64,000 bases of DNA, taken from assembly GCA_037833965.1 (NCBI GenBank), contig AP031355.1, positions 20,175,501 through 20,239,500 of the forward strand, in the 5' to 3' direction. Position numbers and translations under genes: made by a program. This DNA comes from Marchantia polymorpha subsp. ruderalis. Taxonomy: Eukaryota > Streptophyta > Marchantiopsida > Marchantiales > Marchantiaceae. Position 1 is the first letter of the stretch; each line of letters starts with the position of its first letter. This document shows, one piece after another, positions 10,719 through 20,481 of the stretch. The notes under the pieces are model-generated. The model saw only the letters and a program-made list of their open reading frames with translations. It did not search any database and was not told the DNA's origin.

Positions 10719-10960
10719 TGTTAATTGAGAATTCAGAAAAACACAAGTAATAGTTTCATGCAAAAGTAAGACGTTTGTGTGAGTCCACACAGATATAACG
10801 TGATTCATCACAACATGCTATTATGTAACAAAACAATGTTAACATATAGTGTTACAAAAAAAAATTTGAATGAATGTTATTGCAGTTGTTTATGAGATGT
10901 CTCTCATATATATACATATATACTTGAATGTACCGATTCAAACTATAATGTTTTATATGA
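10719..10960 (-). repeat. LTR (partial) and primer site of the second LTR element
   Basis: On the minus strand the LTR ends AATTAACA at 10,719. It is followed at 10,697-10,718 by ATTGCTATCAGAGCTGTGC, which contains the TATCAGAGC core of the initiator-Met tRNA primer site typical of Copia-type and other plant elements. The block matches 4,010-4,158 in the opposite orientation. A TATA-rich run near 10,900 may be its promoter. The outer LTR edge is not resolved. Confidence 0.6.
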
Positions 10961-12770
10961 AATTTTTTTATTTTTCAATAAATTTTTTACAAGAGCTAAA
11001 TATTGATAAGTTCAGTTTTAAAATTTATATAAAATTTTATCTATATTATTTTAAAATTATTTTTAGAAAAAAATAATAATTTAATAGATTTTATATCAAA
11101 ACTTTTGAATTTACTCTAACATTTTTATCTCAAGCATAATCTCTTCAATTATATCCAGTATACGGAATATATATGGTGCTAAAAGGGAAAAAATTACCTT
11201 AATTCGTACATAAAGAAATATGGTCAAAAAAATTATTTCCAAAATATGTTTAATTTTATTTTTAAATGCATGAAATAATCATGAATAACTACAGAATTTA
11301 TTTAAAATGGATTTTTTTATAAAAAATGATGTCATCATTAAAGATATAATAATTAGATTTCATTTATATTGAATTTTTTTGAAATCCTTAATTAGATGAA
11401 TATTTTATTCAGGTATATATTGATGTTTGAGGTGTAAAGACATGTTCACAATTTAAATAAAATAGTATTAATTATTTGTTCAGAAGCAAGGACAAGAGTG
11501 AAGAGCTATACCAAGCAAAAAATTTCATAAGTATCTTACTCAAACTTCATGAATCTTGAATAAATTTGAAAACTTAATCTACTCTCAGGTAAAAAATTTT
11601 GGCATGATTGAACTGATTGAGGTTTTGCATTCCCATTGCAGCACAACTAAGATAATTACTTGTTGGAACCCCTACCTAACAAAAGTTGATTATTGGGATA
11701 CATCAAGTTTCAATTTATGTGTACCGTCGATGATCTCACATCGACGGTACACATTATCCATGTTCTAGTACCCCACGACGTTGCATGCAATTCCAACTTT
11801 TGCCACCCATGGCTCTGAACGATACCCCACTTACGGTGCAATTCCTACTTTCCCCGATCATGGCTCTGAAAGATGCACCATCTCCGCAGTATGTGCATCA
11901 GCAATCTGCTTCTGAACGCTGCCCGTGCCCTTCTCAAAAAACTCACGTTTCCTGTTCTTCACCTTCGCTCCCTCTTGCCCCGGACAGAAATCCAAACCAA
12001 CGTCCCATCCGCCCTACCATAAAATGGAACAGTTGTCCGAACCGCCTCAACCTTTGGCATGCTTGAGACAATTTTGCAAAGGGAATCCCTTTGACAGCTG
12101 ATTACAATGCTATCCGAATTTGTGCAGTGCTATGATGAGGAGAGATTGTTTGGCACTTGTTCCACTAGTAATGATGATGTTTTCGGAGAATCTGATTGGA
12201 GATTCCAAGTTTTCAAAAGCTCAGTCATAAACTTTAAGAGTCTCTAAACCCTCATGCTCATATATTTACACTAGCAAATTTTAGAACTTGGTAAAACAAA
12301 ACTTGATGGTTAAAAATTTGATTTTTAAAAAACTTGACTTTTAAAACATATTACAGTATTATTTATAGTGCATAACATGATTTCTGTTGTTGAACAAAAG
12401 TAGTGCCTAGTACTATCCACAACCTAACAATAAAACTATAACCTAAAAGGTTATAGTTTAAACCCTTAGGTACAATATGTCTTTTTATTATGTTGAATTG
12501 TAGAGCCTCGATCCATCCTTTTGCTGCAGTATTGTTCTTTTACCATGAGCCTTTTCGGAGCCTAGATGTATCTTTTCGCTGCATCAATCCGTGCCCCTCC
12601 GCAGTATGTGTGGTCGTTGGGGAAGGCAAGGTTTCTCAGCTGGTGGAAGAGCACGTGCTTTCAGTCCAATCGGCACCAGCGGTCGACGCAGCTATAAAGC
12701 TCTGACCCGGCACGGGGTTCTCGTGTGCTACACACATGTTAATACAGTACAGTACATCTGCTGTGCTCGA
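10961..12770. other. AT-rich then mixed DNA, no firm gene
   Basis: 10,961-11,700 is very AT-rich and featureless. A hairpin lies at 11,717-11,754. At 11,785-12,066 there is an open frame in which 'atggctctgaa' recurs twice, but its Pro- and Ser-rich product is not recognisable. 12,070-12,480 is again AT-rich. Confidence 0.4.
11717..11754. repeat. Perfect 16-bp inverted repeat with 6-base loop
   Basis: The left arm ATGTGTACCGTCGATG (11,717-11,732) and right arm CATCGACGGTACACAT (11,739-11,754) are perfect reverse complements around ATCTCA. The CpG-containing stem stands out in AT-rich DNA. It could be the core of a small foldback transposon or a chance structure. Confidence 0.9.
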
Positions 12771-13256
12771 ATGTCTTCACTCGCCTGCAGGTCTGGACTA
12801 GCGACAAGTGGCCATACATGGAATTCTCTCCCGGGACAAAGCTCCGAAGGTACAGTTCTTGATGACTTCAGTAACCATGATCTGAGACAGTGCATGTATC
12901 CCCTTGGTCGAGACGATGATATTATCGCTAGATTCTCACGGAACCGGAGGTTCTCTGATGCACTACTGGACTCTGTTGACCTCAACTCTGAACATACCCC
13001 TCCGCTGGGTAGCCCCAGCAGCAGAAGCAGCGAGGAGGGTCTGACTTCTTCACGGTCGATGTACACCGATAGAAATTGTGTTGAAAATGGTTCACCTTTC
13101 CAACTCGATAGGCCGGACAAGCCGCATTTGATCATCATGGCCGCATTTGGTGATAGGATTTGGTCATTGTCACAGGAGAGTACACTAGACAGTCCCATCA
13201 GAGCCGGGACGCGAGCCAGACCATCCCACTCTATCCAAGACCACCGCACGAACTGA
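12771..13256 (+). CDS. Possible small hypothetical protein
   Basis: From ATG 12,771 an open frame of 161 residues runs to TGA at 13,254-13,256. The text looks partly protein-like, for example DLRQCMYPLGRDDDIIARF, RNRRFSDALLDSVDLNS and a Ser-rich SPSSRSSEEGLTSSRS stretch. I recognise no family, signal peptide or membrane segment. The minus strand is also open over the same span, which weakens the case. It lies 1.2 kb beyond the 3' end of the CYP74 gene, on the opposite strand. It could be a real small gene, one exon of a longer gene continuing into 13,260-13,550, or non-coding. Confidence 0.25.
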   Translation: MSSLACRSGLATSGHTWNSLPGQSSEGTVLDDFSNHDLRQCMYPLGRDDDIIARFSRNRRFSDALLDSVDLNSEHTPPLGSPSSRSSEEGLTSSRSMYTDRNCVENGSPFQLDRPDKPHLIIMAAFGDRIWSLSQESTLDSPIRAGTRARPSHSIQDHRTN

Positions 13257-14417
13257 AGTATCGATCTCTCTCTCTAGACAGTGTGTACAGTGGCGAAGGA
13301 AGAAGTCATGTCGCATGGACCCGAAGCAAGAGACGGTCGAAGGACAGGCAGCTCCCATGTAGACACATGGGAAGCGAATATCCAGGACGTATGGGTCAGT
13401 GTCAATGGGTCAGTACAGCTGACGATCTCCCTAGTCACTCGAGTGCAAAGCTGACCTGTTGCACACAGGGCTACAAACAGAGGCGGCGCCTCACGACGAC
13501 AATAATGCAGTTTCCCTCTTTGGCTCGTGCGACACTTGGCAAATGGTGATAGTGAGCCATCTTGTCCGAAATCTCAATCCTGCCAATCCGATAAAAGCGG
13601 GAGTAAAAAAAGCAGAAACTGCCATAACGAGCTAGCTGTCTCTTACCGAAGCCCTTGGGAAACGGATCGCGGATAAAACTCTGCTCCGGAGCAGCCTTCG
13701 TACCTCTTTACCCCGAAACCCAGTGCAGAACATTCAACGGAAAACTGGTGACAAACTGGTGACGAGCAGAGACTTGAGAGGCACCGGGTTGCATGGATTC
13801 GAGGCCAAGAAAACAAAACCTGCCTGTCTTTGGACGAATTCAAGCATCAGCAACAGGTATTGGTCGAAACCGCAGACCAGAACATCTGATGAGACCGCGG
13901 CGTCCAGTGCAAAGATCTCCATTGTGGTACCGGCCCGTGAGCCTCTCGAATTTCTCAGGAATCGTTGCAAATTGCACAACATATTTTACACATCACTCTC
14001 CGCTCCTGATGAAGCTGACAGAGGTGGCCAGTGGGACGGACAAGACATGTACATGTAGTGTCACAATCGTTGCTCTAAGAATAAGTAAGCCAACTACTAA
14101 TTAAGGGCATTTCGATCTTCCATCATCTAAGCATATCTGGAAACATGTACACAATCATCTGTTGGGAGAGAAGTACGAGCGTCTCGTGACACAGAACCCT
14201 ATTCTACAAACAGTGCGAGGTTCTTCTTCCTCTCCTCCTCTTCGTTTTTCGTCTTACATCGACACCCGGCCAATGATCCGACCTCGAGAATTTACCCCAA
14301 GCTCGCCCGGGCTCCAAACTGCATCACGATCCGTCGCCTGCGATGATGACGACCACCGATAACACAGCCCGAGGTGATGTACATTATACAAAAGAGCTCG
14401 GCTCGACTCCAGCCGCT
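13257..14417. other. Unassigned; probably includes the 3' UTR of the CYP74 gene
   Basis: Mixed-composition DNA with several short open frames in all directions and no recognisable motif. The last few hundred bases before 14,418 would be transcribed from the minus strand as CYP74 3' UTR. No clear polyadenylation signal could be fixed. Confidence 0.35.
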
Positions 14418-16067
14418 CTACGACACACGCTTCAGAGAGCGCAACTCTCCGGAGGCGTAGTCGACCTGAATGGTCTCGAACCGCGAGAAAATTTCGGCCA
14501 CGAAAAGCTGCGAGAGGGTGACGATGAAATTCTTCCCGGGGCATTGCTTGTTGGCCAAGGTCGGGTCCTCCGTCTCGGGGCCATTGGACCACAGAACGTA
14601 CTGCACGAGCTTCTGGCCCTCGTCGCCCAGAAATCGCTTGGGGTTGTAGGAGTCGGGGTCGGTGAACACCTTGGGATCCCTGCAGGCCATGGGCATGTAG
14701 CCGGCCAGCATCTCGCCCTTCTTCACCTGGAACGCGGCCTCGTGCGACTCGACGATCAGATCCTCCTTGGCCCGCCCGTACTGGAACGGCACCGGGGGCT
14801 CGATGCGCAGCGCCTCCCACACGGCGCTCTGCACCGTGGGCATGTCGCGCAGCGCAGCGGGATTCAGGCCGCCATTGGCCTCGATGGCCCGGCGCACCTC
14901 GGCGCCAAGCTCGCGCTGGAACTCGGGGCTCGTCGACCCCACGCGCCGGACGAGGATCGGGAACAGAATGTCGATGCCGCCCCACGCATTGAAGATCGTG
15001 TAGAACACCAGATTGTGCAGCGCCTCGTCGCGCGCCAGCCCGAACTGCGACTCGGCCACGTCCAGCAGGTGCCCGGCGTGCGACCGGAAGAAGTCGCAGA
15101 TCTTGGAGTGCTGGCTCTTCACGAAGAAGTACGGGATCGGGAACGTGTGGATCAGCAGCTCGATCAGCGGGATCAGCAGCTTGGGCACGCCGGCCGGCGG
15201 CACGAATATGGGCAGGATCTGGGGCGCGAGCCAGAGCTTGGACGTGGTGGGCGCGCCGGCGCCCAGGCTGTGCTTCACGTCGGGCGCCGTCGGGTCCTGG
15301 CCCGTGAACGCCGTGACGATGAATCGGAGCGTGGCCATGCCGAGGTCCTTGGTGGCGCTGGTCTTGCCGTCCTTCTGGAGCCCGGCCTCCCACCCGTCGA
15401 ACACCGCCGCCAGCTTGGCGTGAAGCTCCGGGAACACGCGCCGGCCGCTGGATTTGAGCACCTCGAAGCAGAAGCCTTTGAGCAGCGCGTGCTTCTCCTC
15501 GGACGGGTCGAGATATGGGAGCACCCGGTAGCCGCCGGTGTATTTGAAGTCCGGGTGGTACGTGCCCGTGAACACGTCCTTCTTTTCGACCTTGGAGACG
15601 TCAAAGAGGATGGGGAAGCTCTTCTCGTCCAGGAGGATGATGACGCGCGGGTCGGGGAAGCCCGGCGGCCCAGGCACCGTGTTCATCCGGTACACGGTGC
15701 TCTTATACTTGTCGCGCCGGTTCTCGTAGAATTTCGGCAATTTCTCGGTCCAGTAGTAGGCCATCTTGTCAGCGAACGCGCCGAAGAATGGCAGCCCGTA
15801 GTCGCCCGGAATTTCTCGCAGGGGCAGCGTCGTCGTCGTGGGCGGCGTGTCCTTCGAGATCGACACGCATCGCACCTTCGCCCCGTGCCTCGATCGCCTC
15901 TGCTCGCCTGCTCGCAAGCTTGCCCTGCTGCGCAGCTCGCTGCTGCTGCTGCCTCCCGTTAGCGCCGACCTGCTCTGGCTCAGATTCTTGCGCTCTCTTC
16001 TTCTGAACGAGGAAGCTGCCGCGATTGGATTCGCCACTCCAGCGAATCCAATTACCGCCGCTGCCAT
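14418..16067 (-). CDS. AOS: CYP74 cytochrome P450, probable allene oxide synthase
   Basis: This intronless gene encodes 549 residues. CYP74 enzymes rearrange fatty-acid hydroperoxides without O2 or a reductase; the AOS branch makes the allene oxide that leads to OPDA/jasmonate-type oxylipins in plastids. Residues 1-70 are rich in Ser, Arg and Ala and fit a plastid transit peptide. Family blocks in order: PGDYGLPFFG near 88, SFPILFDVSKVEKKDVFTGTY at about 150-170, GGYRVLPYLDPSEEKH at about 178, the I-helix FNAWGG with Asn360, the ExxR helix EALR at 418-421, and the haem loop NKQCPGKNF with Cys509. The residue that separates AOS (Phe) from hydroperoxide lyase (Leu) is Phe166, and the segment reads FTGTY as in AOS; lyase or epoxyalcohol synthase activity is not excluded. 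ATG 16,067 is chosen because the frame upstream has no other ATG before a stop. The gene is far richer in GC than its surroundings, which also leaves long shadow frames open on both strands. Confidence 0.93.
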   Translation of the reverse strand: MAAAVIGFAGVANPIAAASSFRRRERKNLSQSRSALTGGSSSSELRSRASLRAGEQRRSRHGAKVRCVSISKDTPPTTTTLPLREIPGDYGLPFFGAFADKMAYYWTEKLPKFYENRRDKYKSTVYRMNTVPGPPGFPDPRVIILLDEKSFPILFDVSKVEKKDVFTGTYHPDFKYTGGYRVLPYLDPSEEKHALLKGFCFEVLKSSGRRVFPELHAKLAAVFDGWEAGLQKDGKTSATKDLGMATLRFIVTAFTGQDPTAPDVKHSLGAGAPTTSKLWLAPQILPIFVPPAGVPKLLIPLIELLIHTFPIPYFFVKSQHSKICDFFRSHAGHLLDVAESQFGLARDEALHNLVFYTIFNAWGGIDILFPILVRRVGSTSPEFQRELGAEVRRAIEANGGLNPAALRDMPTVQSAVWEALRIEPPVPFQYGRAKEDLIVESHEAAFQVKKGEMLAGYMPMACRDPKVFTDPDSYNPKRFLGDEGQKLVQYVLWSNGPETEDPTLANKQCPGKNFIVTLSQLFVAEIFSRFETIQVDYASGELRSLKRVS

Positions 16068-16615
16068 TCTCACGAGCTTTCTAGCACCCGCTTGTCCTTG
16101 GGTTTGTGCGCTTCCGGTCCTCCGGCATCCAAACCAGCCTCTCCTCGGTCGACTTTCCTCGCGCCCGACGAGAAATCGACCTCACGGGTGACAGATTCAG
16201 AGATGCTCACTAGTCACGAAGCGATGAGACGCCCTCTCCGAGTATGCTCAGCGAGCGACTGCACGAACAGCACTGCACGACCTGGACTGAAATGGATTGG
16301 ACTGTCAGAACGGGACGGAGCGCTCGCTTAAGCTCAAAACCCCCAGTCCCACTAAGAGCCCCCTGAGTTCACAGAGGGCACTGTCCTCAGCCCTGTCTGC
16401 CGAGCACCGGTTTTGATCGATAGATCGATGCCCTCCCGTGCTTATGAATGCGTATCTCCTCTGGGCAGGGGAGGGGATTCGATCGGCTCTTCAGCTCGGG
16501 GGAGCTGCGAGCTGAGTCTTCGGAGAACAAAGAACACTGAAGACTGGTGCGTTCGGACCCGAGGAGGGGGCTTTCCCCTTCGGCCATCGTCGGCCGGGAC
16601 CAGCACGGGGCCCAG

Positions 16616-16621
16616 CACGTG
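16616..16621. promoter_or_regulatory. G-box CACGTG upstream of CYP74
   Basis: A CACGTG core sits inside GCACGTGC about 550 bases upstream of the CYP74 start codon. G-boxes are bound by bHLH factors of the MYC2 type, which control jasmonate-responsive genes including AOS in flowering plants. A six-base motif can occur by chance, so the function is inferred. Confidence 0.35.
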
Positions 16622-19224
16622 CGAATTCCGATAATCCAAACGTGGAACCCTACTTGGGGGCGAGTGTGGACAATATACAATACTTTGTCTCTTGGTCTTT
16701 ATGGACGTAAGTCATCTCCATCCGAGCCCATCGACTTTATGTTTCTGGTCGTCCAGAAGAGTTCGATAGACCGGAGTGGACTGGTATCAAGCATCACGGG
16801 TCTGGAATCTCGATTCGACCCGGGCAGAGTTCATTCTGGACAGCCACATTGCCCTACCTTTAGTTACCCCATCTTTACTTTCAAGCCATTCACTTTCACA
16901 CCAATGGTGTGCTGACGCTGTCGCATGAGATCAATCGTAACTGCCATATCGGTAATCGGCGTTCATGCAACAATGTCATAGTTGGAATGTGATTTGCTTG
17001 AAGTTGGGACTGCGACATTGCAGTGACTTTTGTTTTAGAATGATCCGCAGCCTGAATACTCTATTTGCTTATTTGTGGTTCCAGTAATCAAGGAAGATCT
17101 GAGTTTCTCATCTCCTTATAATGTGGAGTTTTAATGGGAGTGATAGGAGTGACCTGCATACATGCACAACGTCACTCAGTTTGCATAATTATGAAATCCG
17201 GTCAGCGCTACTGGTCGACTGTTCTGCCCTGGCATCGGGGAAGATGTCTGACTACGGCGTTGGCAGCGATGACCAGCAGCCCGAATTGGCGGGAAGGTTT
17301 TCGTGTTTTGGGAATTAGCCGGGCTCTTCTTTCAGTTCGGCCATAAGAAAGTGGACAGTCGAGTTTAATATTTGGAAAAAGGTTGGTCTGTTCTCGGTGC
17401 ACGGGGTTCTGGTGTTACTTTAGTTCGATCGCAGTAGCCCAAGCTTCCGCCCTCAGATCTTCTGATGTGCTATCATTTCGTAAGCCCAAGTCAAATAGTT
17501 GCTATGAAAATTGCACGAATAAATGTTGAGGAGTGGTCGCCATTTCTCCTTGTATTGTGATGCGTAATGTCTCTTGCTGCATAATTGGGAGACAGTACAA
17601 ATGTTGGATGCGGAATCGTGGCCGCACGGGCAAGGTAAGAAACAGAAAATGATATAACAAATATGAGAGCGAAGTTCATCTCGGCTCTCGATACAGAGGG
17701 AAAGGACTTTGACCTGAACTCTCTGACATTTCCATCGACGATGACCACTCTCCTGCTTCTCCTCGCCGCACCGCAATGGTCAGAATTTGTCCCCTGATGC
17801 CAATTCAGGACAATCCGTGATCAATGTTTCATTTTGGTTAGCAGTTTCTTATTGGCTTGAAAGAACTTTCATCGTAGAGACCACCGTATAATCACCGTCG
17901 AACCCGGAGAAGATCGCTCTTTGGTCCGTTGCTCTACGATACTCGTATAGAAATTCGAAGTTCCCATCAAATATACACAGTTTGAGGATGGGGTCTTTCC
18001 ATCCCTTTTGCTCTAAATTTCAGACTCGCTTCGTATTATGCTCAGGTTCTTTCCATCAATGAATGTCTATACGACAAAATTTCCTAAACAAACAAACCTC
18101 GTCATCAGTTCATGTATAATCGTGGTAGTCTCTGGCCATTATTAGGCAACGACTAGAGCCAGTTTGTGCCAGAAGCGTGCATTCTATAAATGGAGATAAC
18201 TGAAATCGGAACAACTTTGTGTTCCCTGTTCTCTTGATCTACTCATAGTTCAACTCACATTTCTCTCACACAAAACTAATCCATTCTTCTCTCGTGAATC
18301 ATATCCAGAGTCATGAGCCGACTGATTTAATAGCTTCTAAGCGAGTAGGCTTGTATATTACAATTACTTGGCAATGAATGATGAGAATTAGAATTGTCAT
18401 TTGTTTTTTTTTTGGAAGAAGAAGAAGAGAAAAGCTGGAAGGAAGCTTTACGGTTGGTTGTATATGAATCACACTAACCGTTATTCGTGTGCTCTGTGAG
18501 AGATGAGATATAGACAGGATAATCAAGTTAATTTAGGCTCATCAAGAAACGTTAATTTCGGCTAGCGTCTCAACTTGAATGGAGTACACGTATGTTTGAT
18601 GGTTCTCCTTGCATCTACTTCTCCAGATTACACATTCAGCTCAACTCTGGAGGTCTTTTACCAAAATGGGGACTGCATTTGAAATTAAAATTGCTACTGG
18701 CGAATAAGTTTAAGGTACAATTATCAAGATGAAAGCTATACTTGCTTGTTTTTCCATATTCATCAATCAGATAAACGTAATTGGAAATGCGTTATTCTGA
18801 TTGGGCAAGAGAATTGTCATGCCGTTACAATATGATGAGCGTGGAGGATGAGCCGAGAGGTCTTAAACATGAAGTGGACAACTGGGTCTGAAAAGGCTGG
18901 ATGAACTGGAAACTCAATAGATAGTGATGGAGACATCGAAAAATGCTCGAGATCATTAGGTGAATTGTACCTACTTGCCGTGCCCTAGGACCATGTCCAA
19001 GTCCCCTACTCAATGTTATAAGCGAACTTTTTCTCGTGGAGTCGAACGTGTTCGTTGCGTCTGACCTACTTGACAACACCTTCTTTGTATGAACGTTCAT
19101 GGCGTTTGAGGGCCTAACGCCGTTGGATCCATACATGCATGCATTAATTTAGGCGCAAAAATGATAGGCCATTCAGCTGATTTAGGCGTCGCGGCATACG
19201 ATCGCGATGCCATAAGCATACCTG

Positions 19225-19247
19225 GTTCTCTATATCATATAGAGAAC
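19225..19247. repeat. Perfect 11-bp palindrome
   Basis: GTTCTCTATAT and ATATAGAGAAC are perfect reverse complements separated by one base. No flanking gene explains it. Confidence 0.85.
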
Positions 19248-20210
19248 TAGAGGCATGTATGATGATTTCAGTTCATGACACATTCCTTACACATATTTTG
19301 GATAAACTTGTAAGATCCTCTATTCTCTCTACTCAGTAATTGCTCTGCTACTCTCATACATTTTCCTGTTAAACAATTTTTTGTAATAGGATTAAAGCCA
19401 GTCAGTATTGGTAAAAATTGAAACCAAAAACTTTAAAAAAATATTGACTACAAGAAAAAATATAAATTAATATTTAGAAAATATAACTAAAGGAATATAT
19501 ATTATATAACCAAAAAAATATCTAAGTAAGGGACAAGCAAAATCTATAATCTTAGGAAATGCATTTAATTATAGGTTTTCCTTGTCCCTTACTTGGATAG
19601 TTGTCAAGAAAATTATCTTGTGGTTCCTACTATCCGGGTCTTTCTTCAACCGTTATGAAAAAGTTTCAGATCTTTACTCCAACCTCAATACCAACAATCT
19701 TATCGATAGAAGAACTCTGAGGCGAAAGGGAAGGTCCACTGATTTCCAAACATTGGAAGTTTGGACGATAACCTACTAAATATTCCCACTTAATTGAAAG
19801 AATGACACTGACTGCAGAGTCGTGAAGTGAAGAACATCTTCCATTTCAGCAACAGAATATTCAAGTGCAAGGAATGTGCAAGTGTGAAAGTAAATGCCCA
19901 TGTGTTCCTCGCATGTACGGATGGAGAGGAGTGACAAACACATGCTGGAATAATTGGACTGGGCTGGCGGCTGGAGACGCCTTGTGACTAAAAACCAGCT
20001 TCTCACTATGGCACGAGGGGAGTTCCTGAAACAATTCTCACGAGAAAGTCGATCTGCCAGGCGTCAACCCGTGCAGTCGCCTTGAGTTCTCGAGTGACTT
20101 CACACACCAAGAGGGAGAGCACTTCGCAACCAGGGCAAAGAACTTTTCCGAACCGGCTACAGATGTTCCGATCGCGCCAGATGCCTGCAGTAAGTAACTC
20201 AGTTAGTTGA

Positions 20211-20481
20211 GCTTGGCCACGGTCCGGACTGGCGGTTAACCGGTAAACCGTCGGTCCCGTTTAACCGGTCCCAATTTTCTCTGCAACCGGTTAACCGGTC
20301 CCAGAGAAAATTCGTCACCCCAATGTAATGTAGTTCATAGGCTTGGCAACGATCCGGTCCGGACCGGCGATTCTCCGTTTAACCGTCGGTCCGTTTAACC
20401 GGTCCCAATTTCCTCTGGGACGGGTTAAGCGGTCCACCTTTTTTCTGAACCGGTTAACCGTTAACCGGACCGTGGCCAAGC
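20211..20481. mobile_element. TTAACCGG-rich inverted-repeat element (271 bp)
   Basis: The element starts GCTTGGCCACGGTCCGG and ends with the exact reverse complement CCGGACCGTGGCCAAGC. Inside, GGTTAACCGGT-type strings recur many times on both strands. A second start, GCTTGGCAACGATCCGG at 20,341, divides it into two similar halves. Similar 'TTGGCxACGGTxxGGTTAACCGG' short elements without coding capacity are typical of non-autonomous DNA transposons, possibly hAT-related; the assignment is inferred. GCCTGCAGTxAGTA occurs both about 26 bases before the left end and across the right end, but a clean target duplication is not seen. Confidence 0.65.

Larger units (their letters stand above)
16068..20210. 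other. CYP74 promoter side, then gene-free DNA
   Basis: 16,068-16,900 is GC-rich and should hold the 5' UTR and promoter of the minus-strand CYP74 gene, including a G-box. From 17,000 to 20,210 the sequence turns AT-richer. Only short, unconserved open frames occur. No RNA gene or transposon domain was recognised apart from the palindrome at 19,225. Confidence 0.4.

Noticed and set aside
12728..13249. Minus-strand frame of 173 codons opposite the 12,771 candidate
   Set aside because: Less protein-like than the plus-strand text and no recognisable motif; only one of the two strands could be coding, if any.
14254..15393. Second minus-strand open frame of 379 codons in CYP74
   Set aside because: A frame-shifted shadow, Arg/Ala/Gly/Pro-rich, overlapping the conserved CYP74 frame.
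14343..15962. Open frame of 539 codons on the plus strand opposite CYP74
   Set aside because: It is an antisense shadow of the GC-rich CYP74 gene; the text has no family similarity and is dominated by Arg, Gly, Leu, Val and His.
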